From Paragorgia papillata (Eukaryota > Cnidaria > Anthozoa > Scleralcyonacea > Coralliidae), in NCBI GenBank assembly GCA_035771165.1, contig JAWNZC010000471.1, positions 248,001 to 312,000 on the forward strand: a stretch of 64,000 nucleotides of DNA, given 5' to 3'. Positions 42,204 through 54,676 of this stretch are shown piece after piece. The notes under the pieces are model-generated. The model had not been told where the DNA came from, did not search any database, and saw only the letters and a list, made by a program, of their open reading frames with translations. Position 1 is the stretch's first letter. Each line of letters starts with the position of its first letter. A program made the translations under genes and the position numbers.

Positions 42204-43481
42204 TTAACCACCCCCAGTATAAAAGTTTGTCTTATAGAGCAGTGCACCTAATGAAAATATTGCAGCAACTATTGAGAGTTTGAACTGAAATGTGTACCCA
42301 ACTGCCAGAAAACCCGATCTGATGTTCTTCAAGTAAGCCACAAACAACTGAACCTCAGTACGTGAAACAAAAGTCAAACGTTGATAACTTTCCTCATTCT
42401 GGCCGCCATTCAAAGTTACAACTGCTGTTTCCCAGGGAGCTGTGTTCTGCATAGCGGTAGTAAGTTTTTCAAGACAAAAATTGTTCACTTCACAACAGAA
42501 TCTCTCATCGTTTTTTTCGATTTGTTCAGCGAAGTAGAGCGGGCCAGCCCATATTAGTATATAAATTGCAATGAAAGGAACTATGTAAAGCTGTAAACTA
42601 GCTCCATCTACTAAATTACTCAATACAACGATTGGAACCATCATGGTAAGAGAAACATTATGAATTAAGAACCACAATCCAAAGCGACGTCAAGATTTTT
42701 CTACCTTTGTCGTGTAGTTACAGATGTGATAATTTATGGCTGCTTGCGCTCCTTGAGTCCATTTCAGGAACTTCTGATGTTGATTTCGAAGACGAGCATT
42801 GCTGACGAGCTGAAGTAAGTCAATAACCCATAAAACTGCGAAGAACATTCCAGTAACATAAACATGGAAAGAAAATAATCCGAACCAGGCAAGAAATTGA
42901 CTGTGATACGCGGAGCTGAGATTAACTGCCACTGGGTCATATATATGAAAAAATACATTAAAACCAAGCAAACCTAACATGATAGCTAAAGACATTACCA
43001 TTCTCAAGTTGTAGTATTTGATTTGTTTCTGAAATCCCTCAAGTTGTCGTGCATCCAAGGTGATAAAGATCATGTTGTCTTCAAAGTCACGAGACCTGAA
43101 GTATACCCAGCCGGCAAGATGACTGAAGCATGCGGAACTGACTAGAATGACGAAGAATAACTTGGTTGATAGAGGGATATTAGGAGTTGGATCTTCTGGT
43201 GAGCAAAGTTGTACTAGATTCAGTATAGTAATACAAGCGAGTAACAAGCTGATCAGTCCTGGGTAGAAATATCGACTGAAACAACCACTCGATCTCGGAT
43301 GCCACAAAGACAGACCCCTCAGTAGCCATCTCAGTAACAGAAATTCTTCACTTGAAGTGAACGTAAATGTCTTCGATCTTTCTGCTGGTGGTAATTGTGG
43401 AATATCACCCGCTTGGTTGTCCTCAGACTCATCATGAACAACATTGGCAAGTACCTCGGCCCTTTCTTCGTCCCTAGCTAT
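42204..43481 (-). pseudogene. 7TM family, full-length copy with lost start and nonsense codon
   Basis: Aligned to its relatives the initiation codon is ATA (revcomp of TAT at 43479-43481) instead of ATG, and the Cys codon of SCRRLRF is TGA (42690-42692). The rest is open and 425 codons long, with the usual segments. Two independent disabling point changes in an otherwise conserved gene point to recent loss. A shorter product from an internal Met at 43307 would still stop before segment 5. Confidence 0.9.
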
Positions 43482-44655
43482 GATATTTTAATAAGCACTT
43501 CCTCGAGAAAATCATCAAGAAGCGATCGTATCGACACTTTCCGAATTTGCTTCAGTAAGCACGAACAACGATTCGAAATCGAGGTTCGATATGAAGTATA
43601 ACAGCAAATAATTACGATCTCATTGCCAACCTGGACTTGGAGCCATTGTTTCGTTGGCACTGAAGCGAATTCGGGAAGTCAGTCTATTTCTCCGATTTTT
43701 CAAACTTCGGAGGAAAGGGAAAGCGCTTATTCGAGGAATGGCGCTTAAACGAGGTTGGGGGGCCGGGGCGCTTATTAAATTATTTTTAACCCTTTAAGGG
43801 TTAACGTGCTGGTTTCCTATCTTGATATATCGTATATAGTTTTAGTTTTGGAAAGTAATGACACAAACAACGTTAAGTTTGCTGTTGGTTGACTGTGTAT
43901 ACTTTTTACTGCATTAAACCCTTAAAGTGCTGGAAAATCTGTAACACGGAAGTCAAAACACCGGAATAAAAGTCGTTTCAGCATATATTTAAATGTTTGT
44001 AGAAGTTCAGCTGCAAATTAAGATGTTGTCTACTTGTTTTGAAATTATTCCAGGGCCTCTTTTGAGGATTTTTCCGTGGGGGCCGTTCACGAAAAGGGGC
44101 CTTCGTAGCAAACAATATTGGCTTACTGTGCTCTTCTAAGGTGTCTTTTTCTATATCCACATCTTGGGGAAGAACACCTATTATACACCTTATGATGTAT
44201 AACCCTATTAGATATGTCAAGGCATTTTAAATATATTTTAAATATACGTAAATCAACTAGGTGCAGGAGATACAGACGCTTCACTGGTTACGCAACCTAA
44301 TTTGTTAATGACAAAAACAAGACTATTAACGCCATATATACCATGCCGAAAAACATCCACTCAAGAATAATTACCCCTCATGTTGCGTATCTAAGGGGCT
44401 GTTTACATGAGCCGGGCTGATTCGTGTCACGAAATTCTTTCCTCGTCCACAAAAAGAGATTTTATAATCAACGTTAGGATTATCACCGAGATAGAACATT
44501 TTCTATCTTCGCGATCGTAGCGATCGTTGTGTCAGTGGTTTCCATATGATCGCTGCGATCGCCGAGTTCATTTTTGAGCGATCGTAGCGATTATATGGAA
44601 ACCAAGCTTTATATTGCAAGGTCACGTGCAACTTCGAGGTTGATTCATAGGCATT

Positions 44656-44799
44656 TTAATCACCCCAGTATAAAAGTGAACGTAAATGTCTTCGATCTTT
44701 CTGCTGGTGGTAATTGTGGAATATCGCCCGCTTGGTTGTCCTCAGCGTCATCATGAACAGCATTGGCGAGGACCTCGCCCTTTCTTCGTCGCTAGCCAT
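44656..44799 (-). pseudogene. 7TM family, head-to-tail remnant
   Basis: The stop-proximal codons of the gene (44656-44677) are fused directly to the first 40 or so codons (through GDIPQLPPAERSKTFTF), deleting about 1.1 kb of interior. A 1-bp loss near 44775 (CCTCGCCC versus CCTCGGCCC) also shifts the frame. The ATG context is normal. The 5' flank matches copy 1 more than its nearest neighbours. Confidence 0.9.
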
Positions 44800-44999
44800 G
44801 ATATTTTAATAAGCACTTCCGCGAAAAATCATTCAGAAGCTATCGTATGGATCGTTTTCACTCACGTGATCGGTGGCCCCGTTGGGGTGGTGAAACAATA
44901 CGAAATGTTTGAATAAGAATAGAGTTAAATTCCCATAGGATAAAAGTTGTGCACCAATATGGCCGCCATTTCATTGTTTCTGTGCACCAATATGGCCGC

Positions 45000-46719
45000 C
45001 GTGACGTCAGATGGAAACCAAGAATAGACGACACTTCCCGAATTTGAAAGTTTCAATGTTTCAGTTGTCTACTTGTTACTCGGGCTACCGAGTCTAGGTT
45101 TCGGCTCCGTTTTGTCTATGTTTCGAAATGGCAATCATTACGTCATTCCATCAGGCTTTGCGAAACTGATGCGTGCTAAAAGGTAAGCACTAAATACCAT
45201 ACGTATGCCGTGAGACCCCTTGAGCCCGCATTCGGCTAATTTTGTCAGTGGCATCTATATTAACGAAACAATGCTGTCATTGCCATCGTCCATTGCGAAG
45301 AATTGGACAATATATATAATATATAATATATATATATATACTATGAGTGGGCTTACCTCAAATGTTGATGGTCGCTACTGTCAGTTTCACGCTGGGCGAT
45401 CTTCAGACGGCTATATATATATATATATAGTGAAATAAAAGTAGCGTGCTGCGCAGGCAGTGTTGAAACAACAATCGAAATATAGTAAGGTTAGATATAC
45501 TGCCGAAACAGAGAACGTAGTAGTCTAACGTTTCGAGCGAAGGCCCTTCGTCAGAGAGAAACGTGTAGAGTGCTCGATACAGAGATGTAGAGCTTAATAT
45601 ACAATTTATTTGAAACTATCTAATCATGATCTAATATATATACAGGTCGTCATTACACTGTGTTTCATCAGCGGAGATGACTATGGCGACAACTTGATAA
45701 AAGTTCATGTATTTTATTGAGTAGAGGGAATTTCTGAAATATAATATGAAATTTCTCAGTCAGGCAGAGTTCGCATCTTTTTGATCCGTTTTTAAAGACG
45801 GGCGCTCTGTCGAAGACTAACGACTTAAAAGGAAATACCTTAAATACAGGTGTTTTGTGTATTGCGAATTGTGTTTTCTATCGGAGAATTAGATAGTGCT
45901 TTGACTATTTTCGGTGACGAATGACGTTTAGACTTTTATCAGTATAATCTTACTGACAAAGTTTGTCCATGAAGACAGAATAGACGAATTTATTACAGAC
46001 GCGAAAAAATGCCGTGTTGACATCAGTATACCAAGGAAGTTTGACTTGAGGACTAGAGACACAAGAAAGGGCCACAGTATATCAAAGAACATTACATATA
46101 CGTGCTGTTTGTATAGGTAATAGCATGGTTTCGAGTGCAATTTGGAAAAAAACATGCACGTGTGAGTTTTTCAAATACTGTCAAAATAGCACGAGTCCGA
46201 AGGACGAGTGCTATTTGAAGTATTTGAAAAACTCACGAGTGCATGTTTTTCCAAATTGCACGAGAAACCATGCTATTACTTATTAATAATATACATGAAT
46301 AAATGTTCAAAACAACTGTACTAACATTTTAACGTACGCATGTTTCACGGCGTCCACTCCTCGCATATTTATTTGTTAAAAAACGCTTCGCTTCCTTTAC
46401 TACTTGAAAAAGTTTACTCGAGGCATAAAGAAGCTTCTGGTCTTCTTGTAGGTACTTCACTTGGCAATATTAAAGCATAACTAGCTTCAAATTTGAACAA
46501 ATTATCCCCAAAACCGCCGAATCTTGGCCGCCATCTTTGTTTGTTTTGAGTCGAGAAAAATCCGCTGTACAATCAATTTGATTGGTTCTTAGTGATAACA
46601 CATTTTTGCACTGTGATTACAGATTTTTGCACTGTGATTACAGATTTTTGCACTGTTGTTTGGGATTAACTGCACTGGAATCAGCCAATCACAGTCGAGA
46701 TATTTTTTCATGTATATTA
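45000..46719. other. No gene recognised; microsatellite and foldback DNA
   Basis: TA tracts at about 45310-45342 and 45411-45429 enclose a degenerate hammerhead-like sequence (see findings). A retroelement end related to 30512-30732 follows at 45431-45570. Then comes a foldback at about 46122-46278 with arms around GCATGGTTTCGAGTGCAATT. Three tandem TTTTTGCACTGTGATTACAGA units lie at 46605-46665. Confidence 0.55.
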
Positions 46720-47427
46720 TTAACCCAGTAAGCGCTTCTCCTGTTTGTTGACATTGATCACGACAGTATCCTTATATTTTTGCATATTATTTATGTGCTT
46801 TATTACTAAACGAGTAGGAAGCTTGTATACAAATGTATGTTCTATGTAGCTACCATGTGTTTTTACTGACTGTTGCTTGTCTTTGAGTTTGAGATCGGCA
46901 ATGGACAGTAGTCTTATTGATCCATTAGGATTTATATTCAATGTTGTAAGTGCTTTGAACCTTTGAGTATGTAATTTTGTCACAAGTATGTTAGCCATAT
47001 CTTGATGTTCATTTTGATATAAATTTTGATGCATAGATTGGGTATTTAAGAAATACCTAATGGGTTTCCATGTTTGGATAGCCTGATCCAAACACGAGGG
47101 ATGTTGCGAGACTTTCGAAAAGCGTAAAAAGCTTTCAGCTTTCGAAAGTCGAGCAACATCCCGAGTAAAAATTGTTTTAGTATAATTTCTGAGGTTGATG
47201 AAAAACCAGTTGAAACAAAAACATTTAAATAACTGTTTGCATTTTATTAAACAGTGTTGATTCCGTTTACTCGCAGAGCCATAGACTCGTAGTCTTCGCC
47301 AATGAATAATTTCAAAACAAGACACCTGGGTCAGGTTTTCACTCGGGCTACTGGAAAGTACAGAGGTCTCTATAACGCGCGAGCAAAGAGGTTTAAATTG
47401 ACAATTGAGGATAGTCCTGCACCACAT
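46720..47427 (-). other. 235-codon open frame of uncertain nature
   Basis: Open from 47427 to a stop at 46720, but its middle (CLIKCKQLFKCFCFNWFF) comes from a dispersed repeat also present at 27480-27545 and 47480-47525. A foldback covers much of its 5' part. The C-terminal third (KLHTQRFKALTTLNINPNG onwards) I do not recognise. More likely a chance frame through repeats than a gene. Confidence 0.25.
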
Positions 47428-48294
47428 TCATCCTTCGATCTGATCTTCCTTCTGCGAGTAAACGGAATCACCACTGTTTAATAAAATGCAAACAGTTATT
47501 TAAATGTTTTTGTTTCAACTGTTTTTTCACAACCTCAGAAATGATACTAAAACAATTTATAGTCACCTCAATCTCGGTAACTATCTGCGGCGCTGGCTAG
47601 CCCCCTCGTGTCTCAGTAAGTAAACATTATAAATACAACTCAATGTCAATGTGTTAAAATATCACAGTGAAAATGGAAATAACTACCCACTTCTGCTCAG
47701 GCGCGCAACGAGAGGGGGGTCGGAGGGTGCGACCGACCCACCTTTTTTATGGGTGTGAGGAAACTTTTGGAGGTCGAAAGTTACTTCTACTTTCTCATCT
47801 TGCTGACACCTAAAACATGTGCTTTAAAACCTTTATATTTTGGTCAGACGTGTCCTCAGAATGCAGGAAATGCCGTTGTAGAGATCCAAGGAGATCAGGG
47901 TGCATGTACCTGCCCCCCCCTAAATTTGTACCGTCACTCTAGGATAAAACCGACCCCCCCCTCTGAAAAATCCTGGTTGCGCCCTTGCTTCTGCTTCTGT
48001 AGTTGGTTGTGTATTACTGTATTTCTGTAACCGCTACTGAAGTGTGAGGAAAGCCTAATGATCTATAAAAGTCGCCAATTCTTGATGTATATTCGTCTGT
48101 TGGTATCGATTTGGGATAAACATCCAATTGTATTATGACTAATATCAATCGAAATTATACTGTTTTTGTACAGTTTTCAACAAAAAAAATTCTCAGGCTT
48201 CGGTAGCGGCTACAGAAATACAGTAATACGCAACGAACTACAGAAGAAGAAGTGGGAAGGTATTTTTATTTTGACTGTAGCAACAAGACCACTT

Positions 48295-49016
48295 TTGCCG
48301 GTGTCCCAGTTAATTTGGACCCCCTAAATTCGGACCCCCCTAAGTTCGGACCCCCGGTCCAAATCTACTAGTAAATATGGACCCCCGTTGGCGAATTTGG
48401 ACCCCCCTCCAAAAGTTAAATATATGTAGTGTGAACACAATAATATAAACGAAATTCATAATAGCGAACAGTCTGAAGTTTTTTTGTCACTTTATATTAG
48501 TGATAAAGAACACAAACCGTAAAATAGAAACCACTACCAGAGTTAGTAAAAGCGATCTCCACGCTCTCCATTTTTAGCGATGTTTATCATCCTTGTAGTT
48601 GTATACATATTTTCCATTTGGTAACTTTCTAGTTTTTTGTAGTACTTACTCAGTTTAATAACAGTGTTAAGATTTTTGAATTTAGATAATGTTACTGACA
48701 ATAGAATTTTATTTGATGCATGTACGTTAACGAACCAAATTTTCGAACTATGAAAATGTCGCCCATGCAACAATGTTTTTTATTCGCTATTGCAACACAA
48801 TAAGCCCGACTATGTGAGGTTTATAACTGGCTTTGGATATGAAAATTAATTAATGTAACATATTCATCGTTTTCTGGGTTGTTTTGGGTATAAAAAATGT
48901 TTAAAAAGGGGGGGTCCATATTTACTAGTAGATTTGGACCCCCCGGTCCAAATCTACTAGGAGATTTGGACCGGGGGGTCCAAATCTACTGGGGGGTCCA
49001 AATCCGCTGTGACACC
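48295..49016. mobile_element. Foldback element made of GGGTCCAAAT units
   Basis: Left end CCGGTGTCCCAGTTAATTTG; right end ccgctgTGACACCGG. Both sides carry strings of GGACCCCC...AAATCTACTAG and the complement. The middle (48420-48890) is AT-rich without a gene. Confidence 0.6.
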
Positions 49017-49730
49017 GGAATGACAAGACCATTTCTGCCCGAATAGATAAATTGTTCCAGATAACTGGGGTGGGTGGGTGCTGCAGCTCCCCCAGCCCGT
49101 ACGCCTATGATTTCTTACAATATTTAATAAAATAAAAACAGTAACTAATTAGTCTTTATTAATTAGTTTATACAATTTTACAATCGATTAGAATTTCTTA
49201 TTAAAATCGATGTACATGCCATGAACATTCAATTTAGCAGAGTCTCAATACAAAAGACGTCTGAGTCTCAAGAACGAGAGCTCAGGTGTAATATACATGG
49301 TGTATCCGAAATTACATATCACCCTCAGCAAAATATTCACCGATAGTCACCTACTTCGGAGGAAGCTGACGAACGGCGAACGACGGTGAACGTCCGCGAC
49401 TCATTCTAACCTTCCGTGATCAATATTTATAATAAATTAGTGGATATTTAAAGATCTAAGAAAAACTAACCATTTTAAAACTTTATTTGTACCATAGTAC
49501 TTATGATGGTCCCAATTACATGTACCCTTATAGCGGTTTTAACATTTTGCTGTTTCACTCACCAAAAAACTCACTTTTTCTTTGACTCACTGGTTACGCG
49601 ACCTAATTTGGTAATGACAAAAACAAGACTATTAACCCCGTATACCATGCAGAAAAATTACCCCTCGTATTTATATTGCAAGGTCACGCGCAACTTCGAG
49701 GTTGACTCAGAATTTCATTTCATAGACACT

Positions 49731-51032
49731 TTAACCAAACCCAGTAAAAAAGTTTGTCTTATAAAGCAGTGCACCTAATGAAAATACTGCGGCAACTATT
49801 GAGAGTTTGAACTGAAATGTGTACCCAACTGCAAGAAATCCCGATCTGATGTTCTTCAAGTAAGCCACAAACAACTGGACCTCAGTACGTGAAACAAAAG
49901 TCAAATGTTGATAACTTTCCTCATTCTGGCCACCATCCAAAGTTACGACTGCTGTTTCCCGGGGAGCTGTATTCTGCATAGCGGTAGTAAGTTGTTCAGG
50001 ACAAAAATTGTTCACTTCACAACAGAATCTCTCATCGTTTTTTTCGATTTGTTCAGCGAAGTAGAGCGGGCCAGCCCATATTAGTATATATAAAACTGCA
50101 GTGAAAGCAACTATGTAAAGATTTAAACCACCAGCTCCATGTGCTCCATGTGCTAAGTTATCCAATACAATGACTGGGGCTATTATGGTAAGAGAAACAT
50201 TATGAATTAAGAACCAGAATCGAAGGCGACGGCAAGAAGTTTCTACCTTTGTTGTATAGTTACAGATGTGATCATTTATGGCTGCTTCCGCTCCTTGAGT
50301 CCACTTGAGAAACTTCTGATGTTGATTTCGAAGACGAGTATTGCTGACGAGCTGAAGTATGTCAATAACCCATAAAACTGCGAAGTACATTCCAGTAACA
50401 TGAACACTGCCAGATAATACCAACCACTGAAGAAACGTAAAGTTATGATGATTGTAGAGATAACCGTTCTCTAGGGACATGATTGGTAGATAAGAAAAGA
50501 AATTAAAACCAAGCCAAACTATCGCGACAACTAAAGAGAGTACCGTCCTCAAGTTGTAGTATTCGATTTGTTTACGAAATCTCTCAAGCTGTCGTGCATC
50601 CAAGGTGATGGAGGTCACGTTGTCTTCAAAGTCACGAGATCTGAAGTAAATCCAACCGGCAAGATGACTAAAGTATGCTGAAGCGAATAGAACGACGAAG
50701 TATAACTCGGTCGATGGAGAGGGATTAAAAAAATCATTTTCGTTTATGCAAAGGAGCAATAGAGTCCATATGGGAATAAAGGCGAGTAACAAGCTGATCA
50801 GGCCTGGGTAGAAATATCGACTGAAACAACAACTCGATCTCGGGTGCCACAAAGACAGACTCCTCAGTAGCCATCTCAGAAACCGAAATTCTCCACTTGA
50901 AGTGAACGTAAGTGTCTTCGATGTTTCTGCTGGTGGTAATTGTGGAATATCGCTCGCTTGATTGTCTTCAGACTGAGCACCATCAAAAACAGCGTCAACA
51001 AGGATTTCGACTGTTTCTTCGTCGCTAGCCAT
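49731..51032 (-). CDS. 7TM protein, gustatory-receptor-like candidate (copy 8, 433 aa)
   Basis: Full-length intronless ORF, starting MASDEETVEILVDAVFDG. It differs from the 36602 type mainly in the predicted outer loops: CINENDFFNPSPSTEL between segments 1 and 2, a tract with ENGYLYNHHNFTFLQW (sequon NFT) between 3 and 4, and a longer HGAHGAGGLNL between 5 and 6. Inner loops and the FCCEVNNFC loop are unchanged. The start is the conserved ATG, here in AACATGGC context. Neighbouring sequence belongs to a duplicated block; its twin is at 59561-60859. Confidence 0.87.
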   Translation of the reverse strand: MASDEETVEILVDAVFDGAQSEDNQASDIPQLPPAETSKTLTFTSSGEFRFLRWLLRSLSLWHPRSSCCFSRYFYPGLISLLLAFIPIWTLLLLCINENDFFNPSPSTELYFVVLFASAYFSHLAGWIYFRSRDFEDNVTSITLDARQLERFRKQIEYYNLRTVLSLVVAIVWLGFNFFSYLPIMSLENGYLYNHHNFTFLQWLVLSGSVHVTGMYFAVLWVIDILQLVSNTRLRNQHQKFLKWTQGAEAAINDHICNYTTKVETSCRRLRFWFLIHNVSLTIIAPVIVLDNLAHGAHGAGGLNLYIVAFTAVLYILIWAGPLYFAEQIEKNDERFCCEVNNFCPEQLTTAMQNTAPRETAVVTLDGGQNEESYQHLTFVSRTEVQLFVAYLKNIRSGFLAVGYTFQFKLSIVAAVFSLGALLYKTNFFTGFG

Positions 51033-52357
51033 GTTATTTTAATAAGCGCTTCCGCGAAAAAATCCTTATCGCCTTCCGGAAGCTATCGTATTTCCTCCAT
51101 TTTCTTAAAAAGATGTGCGCTTATTTGAGGAATGGCGCTAAAACGGGGGGGATGGGGGGGGGGGGGCGCTCATTAAATATTTTTAAACCAATTTAACTAA
51201 ACATTTATGTCTAACAAAAAAACTTTGTAATGATTACGGAGAACGTGGTAATAGAGCAAAGATTGAAAAGAAATAATAAAGACCTTAGGTCCACGTTTAC
51301 CTCAAACTGCGAACTCCATGCAGTTTTCGGTTTGGCGTTTGGACAATCTGTACATTTAGTTTGAAACCTTTGTAATTAAGGTTACATTAAGCCCTGTTTA
51401 CACGGCCAAAATTTAAGCACGCTTAACTTAAGCGTGCTTAAAATGCGCCACCTTGGTGCGTTTACACGGTTATTTAATAATCCCTTACTAAAACACGTAC
51501 ACCATTATTCAACATGGCGGACGAGCTATATTTTTGGTTTTGGAAGCTTCGTATGGGTAGCGTGCGTCAAAGAACAACGGAAGACATCGGTACACGAGAA
51601 AGAGTAATAGCTAAAAGAAACAAAGGAACAAAGAATAGCGAAATGGAAGCTTCTATACAGCAGGGCAAAAAAATACATTTTATCGTATTAATAACACCGT
51701 ATTAATAGCAAGCGTTTTTCAATCCCGTTGCGTTTACACGCGGCCAAGGTTAAGCGCGATTAACCGTGATCGTGCTCAGTTTAATCCACCTCCTTGAGGT
51801 GGTGCAAACTAATCGCGATTAATTTACGCCGATCTGCATGTTTACACGGACATTTTAAGCCCGCTTAAAGTCAGATGTGGCTCAGATCCCGCTTAAATTT
51901 TGGCCGTGTAAACAGGACTTTAAATGATGAAAGCATATTTTTCATTGTTTTGGGAAATTGGCCATTGTGCACCAAATTTTAGGGTGATATATCTCAAATT
52001 TTCAGTCAAGGAAGCCAAATGGTTGCTGATTATGAAAATCTAAATTTAGTGAGAATGTATTTTAAACTTCCCTCGTTTATAACGAGTTCTCCACCACGGA
52101 ATTTTCCACAACATTGGCGCAAAATCAATCTCCGGTTTTACTAGAGTTTTTTTTTCAACTTTTGTTACGGTATTAGTTTTGTTAAGCCTGGTTTTCATAT
52201 ATCGTAATTCATCGCCGATCATCGGCGTTACAGCTTTGCGATGAATTGCGATGAAATAGGATTATGAAAACCGGCAATCGGGGACAATCTCCGATTATCG
52301 GCGATCATAGCAAAAACCAAAAAAATTTGTTTCCCCCGATGATCGGCGACTCTTGGC

Positions 52358-53119
52358 CTGCCTCCTCCGCAGGCCCTCATTGCATCATGGACAGGTCACA
52401 CTTTTGAGAGGGCCTGCCAGATCCTGTAAACAAAATGGGGACTGATCCCCATTATGCACAGCGAGACTAGGCCCTACAGGCGATAGTTTTGAGAGGGCCT
52501 GCGAAATCTTTCCGGCCGCTGTTCGACAAACGTACGTCCAAGTTCTTTTAACACTGTGACCCACCAGGAAATTCGGTCTAAACTTTCTTACAGATCATGA
52601 CAATGAAGAAACAAATATGTTTTAGAATTACCGACCTTCTGCCAATAATATTTTTAGCGACAAAAAGGAATTGAAGGGAAGAATATCTGCCGAACAAAAG
52701 CAAATTCGACGGTCAGGAAAGTACAGGTTTTTCTTATTGTTTTTTTGTTTATTTAGCTATCGAAGACTGTCAACTGACCAAGAGTTAATGAGATTTAATT
52801 TTGTTAAATTGTAGGCTATAGTGTAGCGTAATTCAAGTTTCAGTTGTTGTGAAAACCAAAAAAGTATAATAGAGTCTCTGGGTAGACTAAAGTGCATTTT
52901 CGTTGATTATTCCGGCCGAAAGTTGACAAAGTTCAACCGTAATTGCTTTTTTCAACAATTCCTTCATTTTAAAGCTAGGATTCGTATGTTAAAAGTCTTC
53001 AATGGCCTTCAAAATCGTCGGATATACCCATGGCTATTAAGAATGGGTAGTTAATTATGCAAATTTATTCGGCGTGTGTGACCTGTCCATGATGCAACGA
53101 GGGCCTGCGGAGGAGGCAG
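52358..53119. mobile_element. Mutator-like element (CTGCCTCCTCC ends)
   Basis: 762 bp; ends CTGCCTCCTCCGCAGGCCCT and complement. Flanks ACTCTTGGC (52349-52357) and ACTGTTGGC (53120-53128) are a 9-bp duplication with one change. It is inserted into a GGTTTTCATATATCGTAATT foldback. Confidence 0.83.
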
Positions 53120-53494
53120 ACTGTTGGCGATGAATTAAGCCTGACAAGCAAAACAAATGAAAACCGAAATCCGATGAAAATAAGACAATTGGTCTCAAAC
53201 ATGCATGAAATTGCTTCTTCTTTTGTCTCGAATATTAGGCCCCTGAATTGAATTTCCAGAAGTGCATTTTCGCGATTTCTGCGAGGAATTTTCCAAAACA
53301 TTAATCGGTATAACAAAATTCATCATTATATATATCAAACGTTTGTTGGATTATAAGAATATTTATCAACCCGTTAATACCGGCAGGTCTGTCTTATATC
53401 AAGAATATAGTCACTGACGAAAATACCGTAATCGCGTAACTAAAACTCACCTTATATAAACACAGATTTATTTACAAACAAAACAAAACAAAAC

Positions 53495-53525
<31 letters not shown>

Positions 53526-53529
53526 CAAA

Positions 53530-53900
53530 ACAATTTAATTCAGACGAATTTAATTGTTTGAATGTTATTCGACGAAACTGTGACGTATAACTCGATTAAA
53601 TTCGACACACGAATTAAATTCGTCTGGGCAACTAAATTCGTCTGAGTCAGACGGATAATGCGACGATAATGCGTGTTCGAGTTACACGACGAATTATCGT
53701 CCCGTCGAATTTGAAATGTTTCGCTTCTGTCTGTGACTGTTCGGCGTCATGTTTTCAAGAAGTCGTTTTCAGGATCAACGAGTCCAAGTAAAAACGATTA
53801 AATTCGACTGAAATTCGACGTTTAACTCGACGTCGCATTTACGTCGCGTTACTGACGAAGTTCATTCGCATTAAATTCGTCTATTGTGCGACGTTTAGCG
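53530..53900. repeat. Cluster of AATTAAATTCGTC/CGAC motifs
   Basis: Many short palindromic-type repeats such as TTAAATTCGTCTG, CGATTAAATTCGAC and CGACGTTTAACTCGACG in both orientations, preceded by CAAAA pentamers. No ORF. Repeated at 63467-63840. Confidence 0.6.
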
Positions 53901-54536
53901 CAGGCCTTATTTGCGGTTAAAGGATAAAGGGGATAAGGGCATTATCACAGACTCACATTGTCTCCTGTGTAATATGTGGGTGAAGCATCCACATGAAGCT
54001 ATAGGGTTATCTCGGAGCCAGGGATACACCAGGGTTACTTTGCGATTGAGAGTTCTCGGTTGGTTTTTATGCTCTGAATGTTCAATGAAATACACTTGAG
54101 GATCGACGGTGGTCTACATCGCAGTCTTTCAGTAGCAGCCTAGTTTCTAGGCCTCTATTTCAGTAATACTTCCAGCAGATTCCGGGTCAGGCAATGAATG
54201 ACGAACCACGCGGAAGTTCTGCGGAACGGCCACCATTCATGACGTGAGTGGTTGGCTAAAGCAATAACGGATTATTTAATAGATGTTAATCTGTCATTTT
54301 AATAATTTTTTTAAAATAGGACAGACTTAAGTTCCGTTTTATAGGGATTTTAAGTTTAAACACATTGCATCGTGGTTGATACATTTTCAACTACAATGCA
54401 ATGCGTTGTGGCAAAATTTCTCGTTCGCTGCGGCCAACAATTATTAGTCAAAAACGAACGAACGAACGAACGAACGCAAATTTTTCCAGTTTGGGCAATT
54501 TTTTCTTCCCTAGTTCATAAATGTTTAACACTAGCA

Positions 54537-54595
54537 ATAGCCTGCGTGCAGACTTCACCCGTTTCCGTTCCCCGGGGGAAGTCTGCACGCAGGCT
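54537..54595. mobile_element. 59-bp hairpin insertion with 9-bp target duplication
   Basis: AGCCTGCGTGCAGACTTC is mirrored by GAAGTCTGCACGCAGGCT around a short loop. ACACTAGCA occurs on both sides (54528-54536 and 54596-54604). Confidence 0.75.
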
Positions 54596-54676
54596 ACACT
54601 AGCAAGTAAGGCTTAATAGTTTAGACGTCGCTCTTGTGATCTATCACAAATTCATCACAAGTCCAACGTATGTGAC

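Larger units (their letters stand above)
49399..54066. repeat. Duplicated block, first copy (at least 4.67 kb)
   Basis: Matches 59222-64000 in the same orientation at an offset of about 9.82-9.93 kb. It holds the 49731 gene, a GTTTACACGG-type MITE (about 51391-51924), the CTGCCTCCTCC Mutator-like element and the ATTAAATTCG-rich tract. Small indels differ, for example fewer bases around 53188 and more CAAAA units at 53469-53530. Confidence 0.88.

Noticed and set aside
51514..51705. Small ORF MADELYFWFWKLRM, also at 61338
   Set aside because: It lies wholly inside a GTTTACACGG-ended foldback MITE and is repeated with it; no family features. It could be a transposon protein remnant but cannot be supported.
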